Shown here: positions 1 through 10,078 of the stretch, in pieces
Position numbering within the stretch: the stretch's first letter is position 1
Layout: the number at the start of each line of letters is the position of its first letter
Program-made: the position numbers and the translations under genes
Source of the DNA: Cercospora beticola
Taxonomy: Eukaryota > Ascomycota > Dothideomycetes > Mycosphaerellales > Mycosphaerellaceae
Length of the DNA: 64,000 bases
Reading direction: 5' to 3'
NCBI RefSeq assembly: GCF_033473495.1
Contig: NC_088936.1
Span: 1,736,001-1,800,000 of the forward strand
The notes under the pieces: generated by a model
Database searches by the model: none
Seen by the model: the letters and a program-made list of their open reading frames with translations, nothing else
What the model was told of the DNA's origin: nothing

Positions 1-2196
1 AATGAACACTTGCTTCTTTGCCGTATTGCCACGTCCACCGAAATCACCAGTTAAGGCTTCGGTGTTGGTAAGCCCCTTCAAGGCATCGACAATGTTGTTT
101 ACATGCTGTGCACCGATGTCAAGCTGAAGTGGTTTATACGGCTCCAAAGTGACGGAGTCCTTTTGGCCTGGAACACGAAGCTCCGAGCGTAGGTGACCGC
201 CGAAGATTTTGGTAACCGGAGACGGAGCATCCTGCTGGCCGGCGGTGCGAGTAACGGCAGCTTTCTGTTTGGGGCCAACCTCAAGCCAACCATCGGCAGA
301 TCCTGGAGATAAGACGGTCTCGGGCGAAGAAACGCCGTTCGGCTGTGGCTGCTCCTCGGCTTGTCCTTGCATGACTTGCACGCATTCATCGTGAAGTCCT
401 TCCAGCAAGAATCCCAGGAACTCTTCGGCATCTTGCTGATGTCCGCGCCTCATACCTGCAAAGCGTGGCAACTTCCGAATCACTTCGTAGACATAATCCG
501 GGGTGATGGAGTCGCCATACTGCTCAAGCTGTTCTTGCTTCAAGCGTGAACGCAGCATGTCCGCCGACTCCGCGCTAGCCAAAATCTTAAACTCACGCAT
601 GAACATGATCATGGCGTCGATCAAAGGAGTCTCGCTCTTCATAGAATGCACAGTTCGTTGTCGTACCTGATCCAAGAAGTTGTAGAAAGGCACGCAGAAA
701 ACCAAGACTTGCAATATCTGTTCGCGTATTAGTATATCGTCTTCGTCAGTAAACGATTAAACTCACCGAGTTCATGTAGCACATATTTCCAGTGTTGACC
801 AGACCTCTTGGTTCAAGGAAATTCAAGAGAGCCCCGCTATTGACACTGTATTGTCTCAGAGCATCAGCCAATGAAGCTGACTTTGGAAGAGGAATGCCAT
901 TGGTCATGACTTCGCTCTTCTGAAGACCAGGAGTGTGAGCTGCAGCCTTCGGAGCATTGCGCTTGACCAGGTCAGCCCACGACTTGGGCGCTGGTTTAGC
1001 CTCTGGTGTCTTGACAGTCTCTTCAACCGGTGCGGTCTTCTCCTCAGCGCTAGTGATTTGTTCTTCTGTCTTTGGCGTGATCTCCTCGCCTGCCTGCGAC
1101 TGCACCTCTTTGTGAGAAGTCGATGGTGGCGAGACTCCTTTTGGTTTGGCGAGACCAGGTATGGACGGAATTGCTATGGCAGTCCGCGTGTCTCGACGAG
1201 CGTGGGGTGCCTGTTGCGTAGGCGTCGGCTTCGGCGAAGGGACGGGCGCTGGGGCGGGCGTGGCAGGAGTCGAGACGTTCGTGTAGTCGCTTTCAGAAGG
1301 TGCTTGAGAGGTTGCTGGAGTCTCTGGCTCGGACGGTGCCGCGATTGTCGAGGCTTCCGATTGCTGCTCCGGCTCAGGCTCACCGGTGGCTTGGCTTTGG
1401 CCAGCGGCAGGTGTAGCAGCTTCCTCCACAGCGCTTGCAAGAGGTGGGAAGGCCACAGCAGAGTTAGCATTGCGAATGTTCCGTCGACGTCGGCGACGAG
1501 GCGTGGCACGTGCTGGGAAAGCAGTGTGACCTTCAGGTACCGAGTACCAAGGGAGCTTACATTACGTCAGCAAAATAAGATACGTGGAGGGCGGAGCGTG
1601 CTTACCTGTGGCCAAAATGGCTCTCTGTACTCCGGAGAAAGTGCCAACGGGTTTGTAGCAATGGATGATCTTCTGGACGTTGTTGGAGGTGGAGTCTCGA
1701 CACGCTCCTCTGCCTTGGATACAACAGCTGGGGAAGCAGCGGATGCAGCAGCTGGCGTTGTGATGGCAGCTGGAGTATGGGCTTGGGCCGGTGCAGGCGA
1801 GGGAGAGGCTACAGGCAGCTGGTGATGGACATATTGCGGAACAGGTCGTGGCGACTGGGTGGCCTGTGGAATGGGCGGAATGGCATGCTGCTGTCGTGTG
1901 ACCGGGGTCATCGGCTGTCCATGAGGTTGCGAGCTCACCACCATCGGCGAACGCTGCGCGTAGTGCTGTGGTGGCATCCACTGCTGCTGCGGTATATAGT
2001 GCTGCGGGTAAGCCTGCTGCGGCCATCGCGGCGGCGCGTGGTAGTATGCGTGCGGGTGCTGGTAGCCGTTGTAAGGAGGCAGCGGTGTGTGAGGTGCATG
2101 CTGCGCATAGGGGTTGTAGTCGCGGCGCTGCGCGTGCATAGGGAGAGCCGGCGGCACATTAGGCGCATGCCCTCCCTGCTGATATGGGTTGTTCAT
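1..2196 (-). CDS. ubp3: Ubp3/USP10-type ubiquitin carboxyl-terminal hydrolase (3' end beyond window)
   Basis: Cysteine protease that removes ubiquitin; yeast Ubp3 works with Bre5 in COPII/COPI recycling, ribophagy and stress. Three exons are visible: 1606-2196, 767-1555 and 717 down to base 1, where the gene leaves the window. Introns 1556-1605 (50 bp, GTAAGC...AG) and 718-766 (49 bp, GTGAGT...CAG) keep the frame. The ATG at 2194-2196 starts a long Q/P/Y/H-rich disordered region of about 440 residues with acidic and Pro/Ala tracts. The USP catalytic domain begins near residue 450 with the Cys box GLVNTGNMCYMNS, followed by LQVLVFCVPFYNFLDQV and RRGHQQDAEEFLGFLLEGLH, which is the Ubp3/USP10 pattern rather than the CreB/USP12 one. 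The catalytic His/Asp box lies outside the window. A coding-like frame on the opposite strand (935-1825) is a GC-rich shadow. Confidence 0.9.
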
Positions 2197-2876
2197 GTTC
2201 AGTGGTGGCTCGAGGCCTCCGCAGAGGCAAGGCGGACCTAAGCGCGATCTGCCTGCTGCAGTGCTTGTCCGGTGATAGTCGGTGGTGTTTCAGCAGCGGC
2301 GGCCTGCATTTGACGACATGGAGGCGCGGCTTTGATGAGGAAGGGCGACTCGGTGGTTCAGAAGGTGGAGGCGTTGGGCGACAACTTTTTGTGGGAGGAC
2401 AGAGGCCGCATGGGAGCGCTGACCAGGCACGTGTCGCAGTGCAGACGTGCTGATCGCGCGAGCGTATGCCGAGTCCGCTCGACACACGAGCTGGGCGGCG
2501 TGCGAAGAATGGAGAGGAGAAGGCGTGCGGCGGGATGGGTGAGGTGCTCTGGAGACAATGTCGAGGATGAAGTGCCAAAGCTTCTCGAGCGCTTTGGCAC
2601 TTGGCGGGCGAGTCCGGAGCTAGTTTTAACAGGTCAGAACCGTCATCGTGAATTCGGCGAGATGTGAACAGCAGGTGATCTTGTGCAGCACTGATGTATA
2701 CATCGAGCGAACGACCTACGAAAGCACTGTATAGTCAACGCACGGGAAGTAGAAAAGTGTCATGCTAGATTGATATCACGCGACTTCCTTCGACTTGGGT
2801 CAAAAAGTCTAACCGGAATGCCAACCAATATACTTTGAAATCCAACATATATGGCATTACTCTACGCCCGCAGTGG
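2197..2876. other. Intergenic region upstream of ubp3
   Basis: 680 bases between the start of the deubiquitinase gene and the stop of the Myb gene, both on the minus strand. Overlapping short ORFs here have no domain-like content. The only striking element is a perfect 12-bp inverted repeat at 2570-2602, listed separately. Confidence 0.6.
2570..2602. repeat. Perfect 12-bp inverted repeat in the ubp3 upstream region
   Basis: The left arm AAGTGCCAAAGC (2570-2581) and right arm GCTTTGGCACTT (2591-2602) are perfectly complementary around a 9-nt centre TTCTCGAGC. It lies about 375 bp upstream of the ubp3 ATG. It could be a binding site for a dimeric transcription factor or an RNA hairpin in the 5' leader; the sequence does not say which. 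Confidence 0.7.
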
Positions 2877-4475
2877 CTACAGATCGTGACTGAGTATCTC
2901 CTCCAAGCTTGGATATGAAGCTGTTCCCCCGCGCCCATCGCTCTGACCCCACCATTCCGTCAATGACGGCAGCTCCAGGTGCTCTGACGAGTTGTTCTCG
3001 GGCAGCAAGCTCGCTAGCGATGGCAGCGATGTAGCATTGTTATTCTGAGAAGCCTGTGACATTGGAAGCTCCTGGGTATGCCTCGCGTGTATAGGCTTCG
3101 GTAGTAAAGAAGTGTTGGGATCAGGTGCGCGCAACCGTTCAGCGGGCACCGGTCGAGCAGTATCTGTCGCCCAATCCAAGATGCCGCGGTCGAGTGTAAT
3201 TGGCCCATCGTCGTCATCCTCATCTTCGCTGAGCCTTCCTAGGTATACGTCGTCGAGGCTGAAGAGCGCTTGCTGCTGTGGTTTCCTAATATCGATCATT
3301 TTGGGGAGAAGCGTACCAGGTTGTTGCGCGCTATTCTTGCTACCGACAGCGTTATGATTCTCGGCCTGTTGTTTCGTAGTCTCATCGTTATAAGCAGATG
3401 TGTGACCATTCGAGTCGCCGCTCTGCTTTTTCACTCGAGGCGCCAGCCCTGCTTTGGCATATTCCTCAGGGAATCGTGTTCGCATGCGATCTCGCAAATC
3501 AGTCGCTTGTCGTGACGAGAGATTGAGATCTGGATCTTGTTTGATGGCGGTCCACGCCTTGCCATGCTTTTTGAAACCCCTGAGCAGGGCTTCGTCTTCA
3601 GTAGCGCTATAGCCATGTCGAGAACGCCGTTCTGATCTGACAAACGGTGTGTTAATGCCCAGCTTTTCAAGCGTCGCCGTATCAATTCGCTCTGGTGCCG
3701 GTCCTTTCGCGGAACGTTTCAAGGCGGTTCCTTGTTCGTCCGTGTCAGTTGATGTTGCCTCACCTATAGGTGCACTGGACTTCTTCGACGTCTTGTTATG
3801 ATCTGGAAAGCACACCCGAAAGCGATCTTTCAAGTCTAGCGCCGTACGGCTGTTGAATTGATAGTCTGAACAGTTCCAGATCTTGGTCCAATTCCCCACG
3901 CCGAAGCGAGCAACCCCTTTCAACAAGTCCTCAGTCTCTTCCGGCGTCCACTTGTTGCGCTTCGCGAGCTTCCTAGGCTGCTTTTTCGACTCGTTCGCTG
4001 TTGCCGACGCGGACCTTGTTGTTGAACTGCCTGTCCGATCAGGCGCAGGCCCAGTCTCGGATGCTTCAGCATGTGGTTCTGAATCTAATGTTTTCGAAGG
4101 AAGACTTGGAGGCTTGTCAACACTTATGGAAGGCAGTAGACCGGCATCAGGTGGCGGCTGATGAAGCCCAGAGAGCGTAGGCGGAATGCGTAGACGCTTG
4201 GCATTATTTCTCACCGGCAACTTTGGTAGGTCTAAGTTAGGATTGTCTACAGGACGGGGCCTTTTCGGTGCTCTGTCACCAGAAGGCTCGAGAACTAGCC
4301 GGAAGAGATCTTGATTCGATACAGTGTCGAGTCGCGCCTTTTCGAGGTGGGGGGTGCCATTCAAGGGGTGCTTTTGCGACGGAGGAGCAGGTTGAATAGG
4401 ATTTGGAAGGTTGATGAAGTCAAGAGATGTCGGACGGTATGCTGAGGAGCCACTGCGGTTCTCGACTGAAGGCAT
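2877..4475 (-). CDS. Double-Myb telobox protein, Tay1/Teb1 type
   Basis: A 532-aa single-exon gene, read from the ATG at 4473-4475 to TAG at 2877-2879. Two Myb/SANT-like domains stand out. The first, about residues 173-224, opens with KWTPEETEDLLKGVARFG, contains NWTKIW and ends with DLKDRFR. The second, about 284-337, contains YSATEDEALLRGFKKHGKAW and ends with DLRDRMR. Both end motifs are telobox-like (VDLKDKWRN class). Two tandem telobox Mybs are characteristic of Yarrowia Tay1 and fission yeast Teb1, which bind double-stranded TTAGGG-type repeats and also act as transcription factors. The rest is low-complexity, Pro/Ser-rich, with an acidic EDEDDDDG segment near residue 415. The assignment rests on domain architecture; a general Myb transcription factor is the alternative. 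Divergent from the GH67 gene. Confidence 0.72.
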   Translation of the reverse strand: MPSVENRSGSSAYRPTSLDFINLPNPIQPAPPSQKHPLNGTPHLEKARLDTVSNQDLFRLVLEPSGDRAPKRPRPVDNPNLDLPKLPVRNNAKRLRIPPTLSGLHQPPPDAGLLPSISVDKPPSLPSKTLDSEPHAEASETGPAPDRTGSSTTRSASATANESKKQPRKLAKRNKWTPEETEDLLKGVARFGVGNWTKIWNCSDYQFNSRTALDLKDRFRVCFPDHNKTSKKSSAPIGEATSTDTDEQGTALKRSAKGPAPERIDTATLEKLGINTPFVRSERRSRHGYSATEDEALLRGFKKHGKAWTAIKQDPDLNLSSRQATDLRDRMRTRFPEEYAKAGLAPRVKKQSGDSNGHTSAYNDETTKQQAENHNAVGSKNSAQQPGTLLPKMIDIRKPQQQALFSLDDVYLGRLSEDEDDDDGPITLDRGILDWATDTARPVPAERLRAPDPNTSLLPKPIHARHTQELPMSQASQNNNATSLPSLASLLPENNSSEHLELPSLTEWWGQSDGRGGTASYPSLEEILSHDL

Positions 4476-4926
4476 AGTGCTTCATGATGGCTTTTGAGAA
4501 TCCAAGCACATCTCGAACGGTGGTGCTTTCTCCAAGTCGCGAAGTCTGACTTGGAACGGAAGGCAGACATGCCAAGACCGATCTCGTGTTTCACTGACTT
4601 CACGCGCCACTGGCCCATCCTTTGGACCCAACACCACCTACGCTACACGACGACATGGCATCGAAGATCAGCCGAGTGCGCTCTGTCCATTAGTAGAACC
4701 ACCAAAATGACGCCAATATGGTTATGGCAACCCGCCTCCGCCTCCCCGCAAGCAGCGCCCCGCGTGACGTTCTCCAGAGCCTGTTAACACAATATAGGCT
4801 GAAATAGGCTGAATGCACTTGATGCCTGATCAGTATGACCCCCAATGGCGACGATCATTGAGATGAGTAGACGGGGCATAAATGACCAGATGGGTAAGCA
4901 TACTTTCAAAGTTCACATGCTTCAAA
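4476..4926 (+). promoter_or_regulatory. Divergent promoter with candidate XlnR and CreA sites before GH67
   Basis: 451 bp between the Myb gene and the alpha-glucuronidase. Two GGCTGAA hexamer-type motifs occur in tandem at 4797-4803 and 4807-4813, close to the GGCTAA/GGCTAR site of the xylanolytic activator XlnR. Two CCCCGC motifs at 4744-4749 and 4758-4763 fit the reverse complement of the CreA consensus SYGGRG. An AT-rich CATAAAT at about 4877 lies 50 bp before the chosen ATG. This layout suits a xylan-inducible, glucose-repressed gene, but the match to XlnR is imperfect (G instead of A at position 5). Confidence 0.4.
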
Positions 4927-7518
4927 ATGCTTCATTTACTTCTTTTCTTTCTCGCGAGCTTAGTCCAGGCGGAAACCGGGTTGCAAGCTTGGCTTCGATA
5001 CGCCCCGCTACCGAGACATATCGACCATCCTGCTCTTCCGTCTTCGATTGTCGTGCTAAATGCGACTCATGGCGGACCTATTGAAACTGCCGGAAAGGAG
5101 CTGCAACAAGGACTGTCACATATCTTTGGACACCATGCTAGGATCTGCGATGATGATTCACAACCGGCTGTGACCATTGCCACTGTTGAGACCTACAACG
5201 CCGCATATCCAGATTCGCGAGTTGAGAGCGATCTGATTGAAGACGGCTTCTGGCTGAGCATCAAGGATGACGAAGTCAAGATCGTCGGACACAACGAGCG
5301 AGGAACGCTCTACGGCACATTCGAATACTTGTCAATGCTAGCGCAGGGCAACTTCTCGAATGTCGAGTACCTTACGAATCCTGCAGCGCCAATCAGATGG
5401 ACCAACGAATGGGACAACAGTACGTATTCATCGACATTGCAGATTGACACCTTGACATGTGGACACGCGCTGACTGTGTCTTGATTCGTAGTGGACGCAT
5501 CCGGTACTCACGGAATCATTGAGCGTGGCTTTGCTGGCAACTCCATATTCTTCGAAAACGGCAAGATCAAAGCAAATCTTACACGAGCAGCAGAATATGC
5601 TCGATTACTAGCCTCGATTCGCATTAACGCGGTTGTCGTGAACAATGTCAACGCCAACTTCACCACATTGCAACCGGAGAACATCGATGGCTTGGGCCGC
5701 ATTGCAGATGTGTTCCGCCCTTACGGCGTCCAGCTAGGGCTATCGCTATATTTTGCATCCCCAGCAAATTTGACAGATATCGATACATATGATCCCCTAG
5801 ACGAGCAAGTAATCGACTGGTGGACGAACAAGACGACCGAGATTTACGACCGCATTCCAGACATGGCCGGCTACCTCGTGAAGGCCAACAGCGAAGGCCA
5901 GCCTGGACCGCTCCATTACAATCGCACCCTGGCGGAAGGCGCCAACCTTTTCGCACGAGCACTCAAACCGCATGGAGGCGTGCTGATGTTTCGTGCCTTT
6001 GTGTATGACCAGCTCAACCAGACGGACTGGAAAGCCGACCGAGCAAATGCTGCTGTTGATTACTTCAGACCACTCGACGGCCATTTCGAGGACAACGTGG
6101 TTGTGCAGATCAAGTATGGCCCGATCGATTTCCAGGTCCGGGAGCCAGTATCGCCGCTTTTCGCCAATCTGAGAAATACAAGCATGGCAGTTGAGCTGCA
6201 AGTCACGCAGGAGTATCTTGGACAGCAGATGCATCTCGTTTACTTGCCTCCGCTCTGGAAGACGCTAACGGACTTCGATCTTCGAATTGACAACGACACC
6301 TCGCTGCTGCGAGATGTTATGACTGGCTACCACCACAAGCGACCCCTCGGAGGATCCGCAGCTGTGGTGAACGTGGGTACCAATAGTACGTGGCTGGGCA
6401 GCCATCTCGCAATGTCAAATCTGTATGCATATGGTCGCCTCGCCTGGGACTGGACGCTAGACTCTGAAGAGATATTGAATGACTGGACCCGTCTCACATT
6501 CGGTCACAACCAGAAAGTCATCGAAACGATCGCTGAGATGTCCATGCAATCATGGCCAGCATACGAGAACTACACCGGCAATCTCGGTATTCAAACCCTG
6601 ACCGACATCCTCTATACACACTTTGGTCCCAACCCACAATCACAAGACGGCAATGGTTGGGGCCAATGGACACGCGCCGATAATGAAGGCGTCGGAATGG
6701 ACAGGACTGTATCGAACGGCACTGGCTACGCCGGGCAATACCCTCCCCAAGTCGCCCAGCTCTTCGAGAACATCTCGACAACGCCTGACGACCTACTTCT
6801 CTGGTTCCATCACGTTCCCTACACGCATATCCTCAAATCCGGCAAGTCCGTCGCCCAACATTTCTACGACGCGCACTACGCAGGCGCAGAAACAGCCCAA
6901 AATTTTGTCACCCTATGGAAATCCCTCCACGGCCTCATCGATGCCGAACGCTACAACGAAGTTTTATATCGGCAAGAATTCCAAGCAGGTCACAGCATTG
7001 TCTGGCGCGACGCGATCAACAACTGGATTTACAATCTCTCCAGCATCGAAGATATTTCTTCTCGCGTGGGAAATTCTCCTTGGAGAATTGAGGCCGAGGA
7101 CATGCAACTAGACGGGTATGAAATCTACGACGTTTCTCCATTCGAAATCGCTTCGGGTACAAAGGCTATTGTCACATCCTCGAATACTACAACAGGAACG
7201 GCATCCGTTAGCGTCCCGTTCGAAAGTGGACGCTACGATCTCATCGTCCAGCATTTCGATCTAACAGCGGGCAATAGCACATTTACTGTCACGCTCGGAG
7301 ATCGGGAGGTTGGGAAATGGAGGAGTGATGATGTATATACCGGAAGAGTAGGGCATACACCTTCGATCTATCTGGATGGACATTCTGCGACGAGGAAACG
7401 ATTCGCGAATGTGCAGGTGAACAAGGGTGACGTCCTGAAGGTCGTGGGGCAGCCCGATGGAATTGAGCCTGCACCAGTAGACTACGTCGCATTTCTGCCA
7501 GAGGGGGTGGTAGATTGA
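4927..7518 (+). CDS. aguA: Secreted GH67 alpha-glucuronidase
   Basis: Releases 4-O-methyl-glucuronic acid from xylo-oligosaccharides during xylan breakdown outside the cell. Exon 1 is 4927-5419 and exon 2 is 5492-7518, with a 72-bp intron (GTACGT...GTAG) that restores the family motif EWDNMDASGTHGIIERG. The product is 839 aa; Aspergillus AguA has 841. I chose the ATG at 4927 because MLHLLLFFLASLVQA is a clean signal peptide directly before the family N-terminus (LQAWLRYAPL). An in-frame ATG at 4882 would add a non-hydrophobic leader. By family alignment the acid is Glu299 (KANSEGQPGP), and the base pair is Asp377 (GPIDFQVREP) and Glu405 (VTQEY). The 78/28 residue spacing matches the bacterial enzyme (79/28). 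Many N-glycosylation sequons fit secretion. A substrate-binding C-terminal domain is intact. Confidence 0.95.
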
Positions 7519-7789
7519 GGATATGTCATCAGTCTTCAACAGATCGCGGCATTCTCCGATGCCTGTTCGAATACAATGCCACGCACGTTGGTCATGATCA
7601 ATAGCTAAGGTGAGATTGGAAAGGACAGCTAAGCCGGGAATCGTGAACTTAGCAGTTTCATTGGAACAGTCGCAGGTATCTGAGTGCCGCGCGTGCTTTA
7701 GCCCCAGCACTGTATGAACGCCGTCCTTGCCCATGCATTCCCATTGGTATCGTGAAATTTTGGTGACCCGACTGTGGTGAGCGAGTAGT

Positions 7790-8838
7790 TTACTCCTCCT
7801 CCTCCTCGCCGGCGTCCTCGTCGCCCTTGCTCTCAGCAGCCTTGGCCTTCTTTCTCCTGACACGTCCTGGGCGGCCACCACCGAATGGCGAGGTGAGCGA
7901 GAAGTCAATGTGCTTCTGGGAGTCGAGACGGACGATGAATGATGGGACGTTCACAATCTGCTTGCCGACACTGTACGAGAGGTCAGTGAGTGGTGTCAGG
8001 TGGGCAGAAAAGGATATGTGCATACCGGATGTGACGCTGACGGATCAGGACACGAGCGTGGTGGATGGACTTGGCGAGACCAAGCTTGTAGACGCAAGTC
8101 TGAAGACGACGCTCCAAGAAATCCTCAACCTTGAGGGCCAAGACGTAATCGAGCTTCATGCGGGACTCATCGAGCACACCGACACGAACCAGACGACGAA
8201 TGAGGGCATTTCCTTCGAAGAGACGCTTTGGGTCCTTCTCGTCGAGGGTAAGAAGCTGACTGTAGAATGGTCAGTAAATGATATGCCAGGACATGACAGG
8301 AGATGTATTTACCGGGCAGCACGACGAATCTTGGAGAGGGTGAGCTGGACACGCCACACCTCACGCTTGTTGCGCAGACCGTATTCTCCGACGATCTTCA
8401 ATTCGGAGTCACTGTGCAGCCATTATTAGACACCAGATATACAGCGCAGCATGAAGCTGGCTCATTGATCATGGGCTATACGCACAGACGAGCGGCCTCG
8501 AAGGGACGACGTGGGACCTTGTAGGTCTTGGAGTACGAGCGTCTGGGAGAATGTCAGTCTGTGTCCCTCTGCAAGTCGAATTGTACCAGTCATGAAGATG
8601 CAGGTTCTGTTGCTGCTGCGCTTGTGATATATGCGACGCCAGATCCTCTTCCACCACATGCTCCTCTCTTTCAATGCGTCTTGCCAGTGGCCGAGTGCAT
8701 GTTGCGTCTTCACCGATTTGAGACCGCACGCGAGCAATTGAGGACCATTCGCCGGCGTCGCATTTCCACGTGCACCACTTCCAGACACCCTGCATCTTCT
8801 TCGCTGTGTACGAGGTATCGAGTAACGTACGGGGCCAT
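7790..8838 (-). CDS. rps9: 40S ribosomal protein S9 (uS4)
   Basis: Small-subunit ribosomal protein of the 40S body, important for decoding fidelity. Five exons: 8831-8838, 8486-8542, 8313-8411, 8026-8259 and 7790-7970, giving 192 aa, the normal length. All introns have GT...AG ends (288, 74, 53 and 55 bp). The first exon is only 8 nt (ATGGCCCC) and is completed by the next exon to [20 protein letters not shown]. Conserved blocks include [40 protein letters not shown] (S4 RNA-binding core) and [20 protein letters not shown]. The C-terminus is acidic ([11 protein letters not shown]). It is divergently transcribed from rpl21. Confidence 0.97.
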
Positions 8839-9089
8839 GGTGATTGTCGTGCGGGCAACTCGTGCTTGTCGGATCAGAGAAGTCCAAAGCTGCAGTGAAG
8901 AGCAAATCCTCAAGTGCGAGCCGGCAGAGTCTTGGCACGCCTTCCCCCATTCGGAGCCAGCGGGCCGGAATTTTAGTGGGGCCACATCGCGAATTCCATC
9001 GTTTGGCAAGAGCGTGGAAGAAGTTGACCTCGATCACACCCAGCGAACAATCTCGAACCCGCCCATCTACCTCCCACACCACCGTCAAC
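8839..9089. promoter_or_regulatory. Shared bidirectional promoter of rps9 and rpl21
   Basis: 251 bp separate the two ATGs of a head-to-head ribosomal protein pair, one from each ribosomal subunit, so both promoters and 5' leaders must be packed here. I see no obvious TATA box. Which bases act as ribosomal-protein gene elements cannot be told from one sequence. Confidence 0.65.
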
Positions 9090-9763
9090 ATGGGTCACGC
9101 TGCAGGTCTCCGCGCTGGCACTCGCTATGGTATGTGCGACATTGCGATCACGAGCAGACCGCACAATGCGCCGGCGACAGGTACTAACACATTGCGATCA
9201 CAGCCTTCTCGCGCGACTTCAAGAAGAAGGGTATGATCCCTCTCTCGACCTACCTCAAGCAGTACCGCGTCGGAGATATCGTTGATGTTGTGGCCAACGG
9301 TGCCGTTCAAAAGGGCATGGTAGGTGGATAAATGGATACACACTTTCTCAGCTTAGTAGTCTCTGTGCTCTGGCTCTCCAGACACACGCTACAAGCGCCT
9401 CCTTGCGGTGAGAGGCTAACGCCCGCATTTCAATAGCCATACAAGGTCTACCACGGTAAGACTGGTGTCGTCTACAACGTCACCAAGTCCGCTGTTGGTG
9501 TCATCCTCTACCGCCAGGTCGGCAACCGCTACATCGAGAAGCGCATCAACGTTCGCGTTGAGCACGTCCGACACTCGCGTTCGCGTGACGAGTTCTTGGC
9601 CCGTGTCAAGACCAACGCCGCAAAGCAGAGGCAAGCTAAGGAGACTGGCGAGCACGTCCACCTCAAGAGACAGCCAGCTCAGCCACGTGAGGCCCGCACT
9701 GTCAGCGCCAAGGACAACAAGCCAGAGAACGTTGCTCCTATCGCATACGAGACCACTATCTAG
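9090..9763 (+). CDS. rpl21: 60S ribosomal protein L21 (eL21)
   Basis: Large-subunit protein located near the central protuberance and 5S RNP. Three exons: 9090-9129, 9204-9319 and 9437-9763, giving 160 aa, the standard length. Introns of 74 bp (GTATGT...ACAG) and 117 bp (GTAGGT...ATAG) restore [20 protein letters not shown] and [20 protein letters not shown]. Other conserved parts are [19 protein letters not shown] and [19 protein letters not shown]. It shares a short promoter with rps9. Confidence 0.97.
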
Positions 9764-10078
9764 AGAGTTTCGGCATTTTTGGTTGGGCGCATGTGGTGGG
9801 ATGGACGAAATGATACTCCAGGCATTGTTGAGCAGATTTGGCAGTCATGGAACTGTCTGCTGACTCCGCCGTTCTCCATAGTGAGCAAAACAAAACTACA
9901 TGTTTGAAACGCCATCGCAGACACTTTTCTTAGACTTTTTCCGAGAACCTATTCTCATCATCCTACACGACCCACGTGACGATACTCTTGGCAGCTGCTC
10001 ACCTCCACTCATCGATGCTCAACACAACATCGACAATCCATCACACTTACCATGTCCGCAGTTAGCTGACAAACAGCC
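9764..10078 (+). other. Intergenic region before atg29
   Basis: 315 bp between the rpl21 stop and the atg29 ATG, holding the rpl21 3' UTR and the atg29 promoter. A CACGTG E-box-like palindrome is present near 9973 (CCCACGTGACG). No gene is visible. Confidence 0.5.

Noticed and set aside
935..1825. 296-residue open frame on the plus strand
   Set aside because: Lies antisense to ubp3 exons, Arg/Trp/Cys-rich with no domain pattern; explained by codon bias of the real gene on the other strand.
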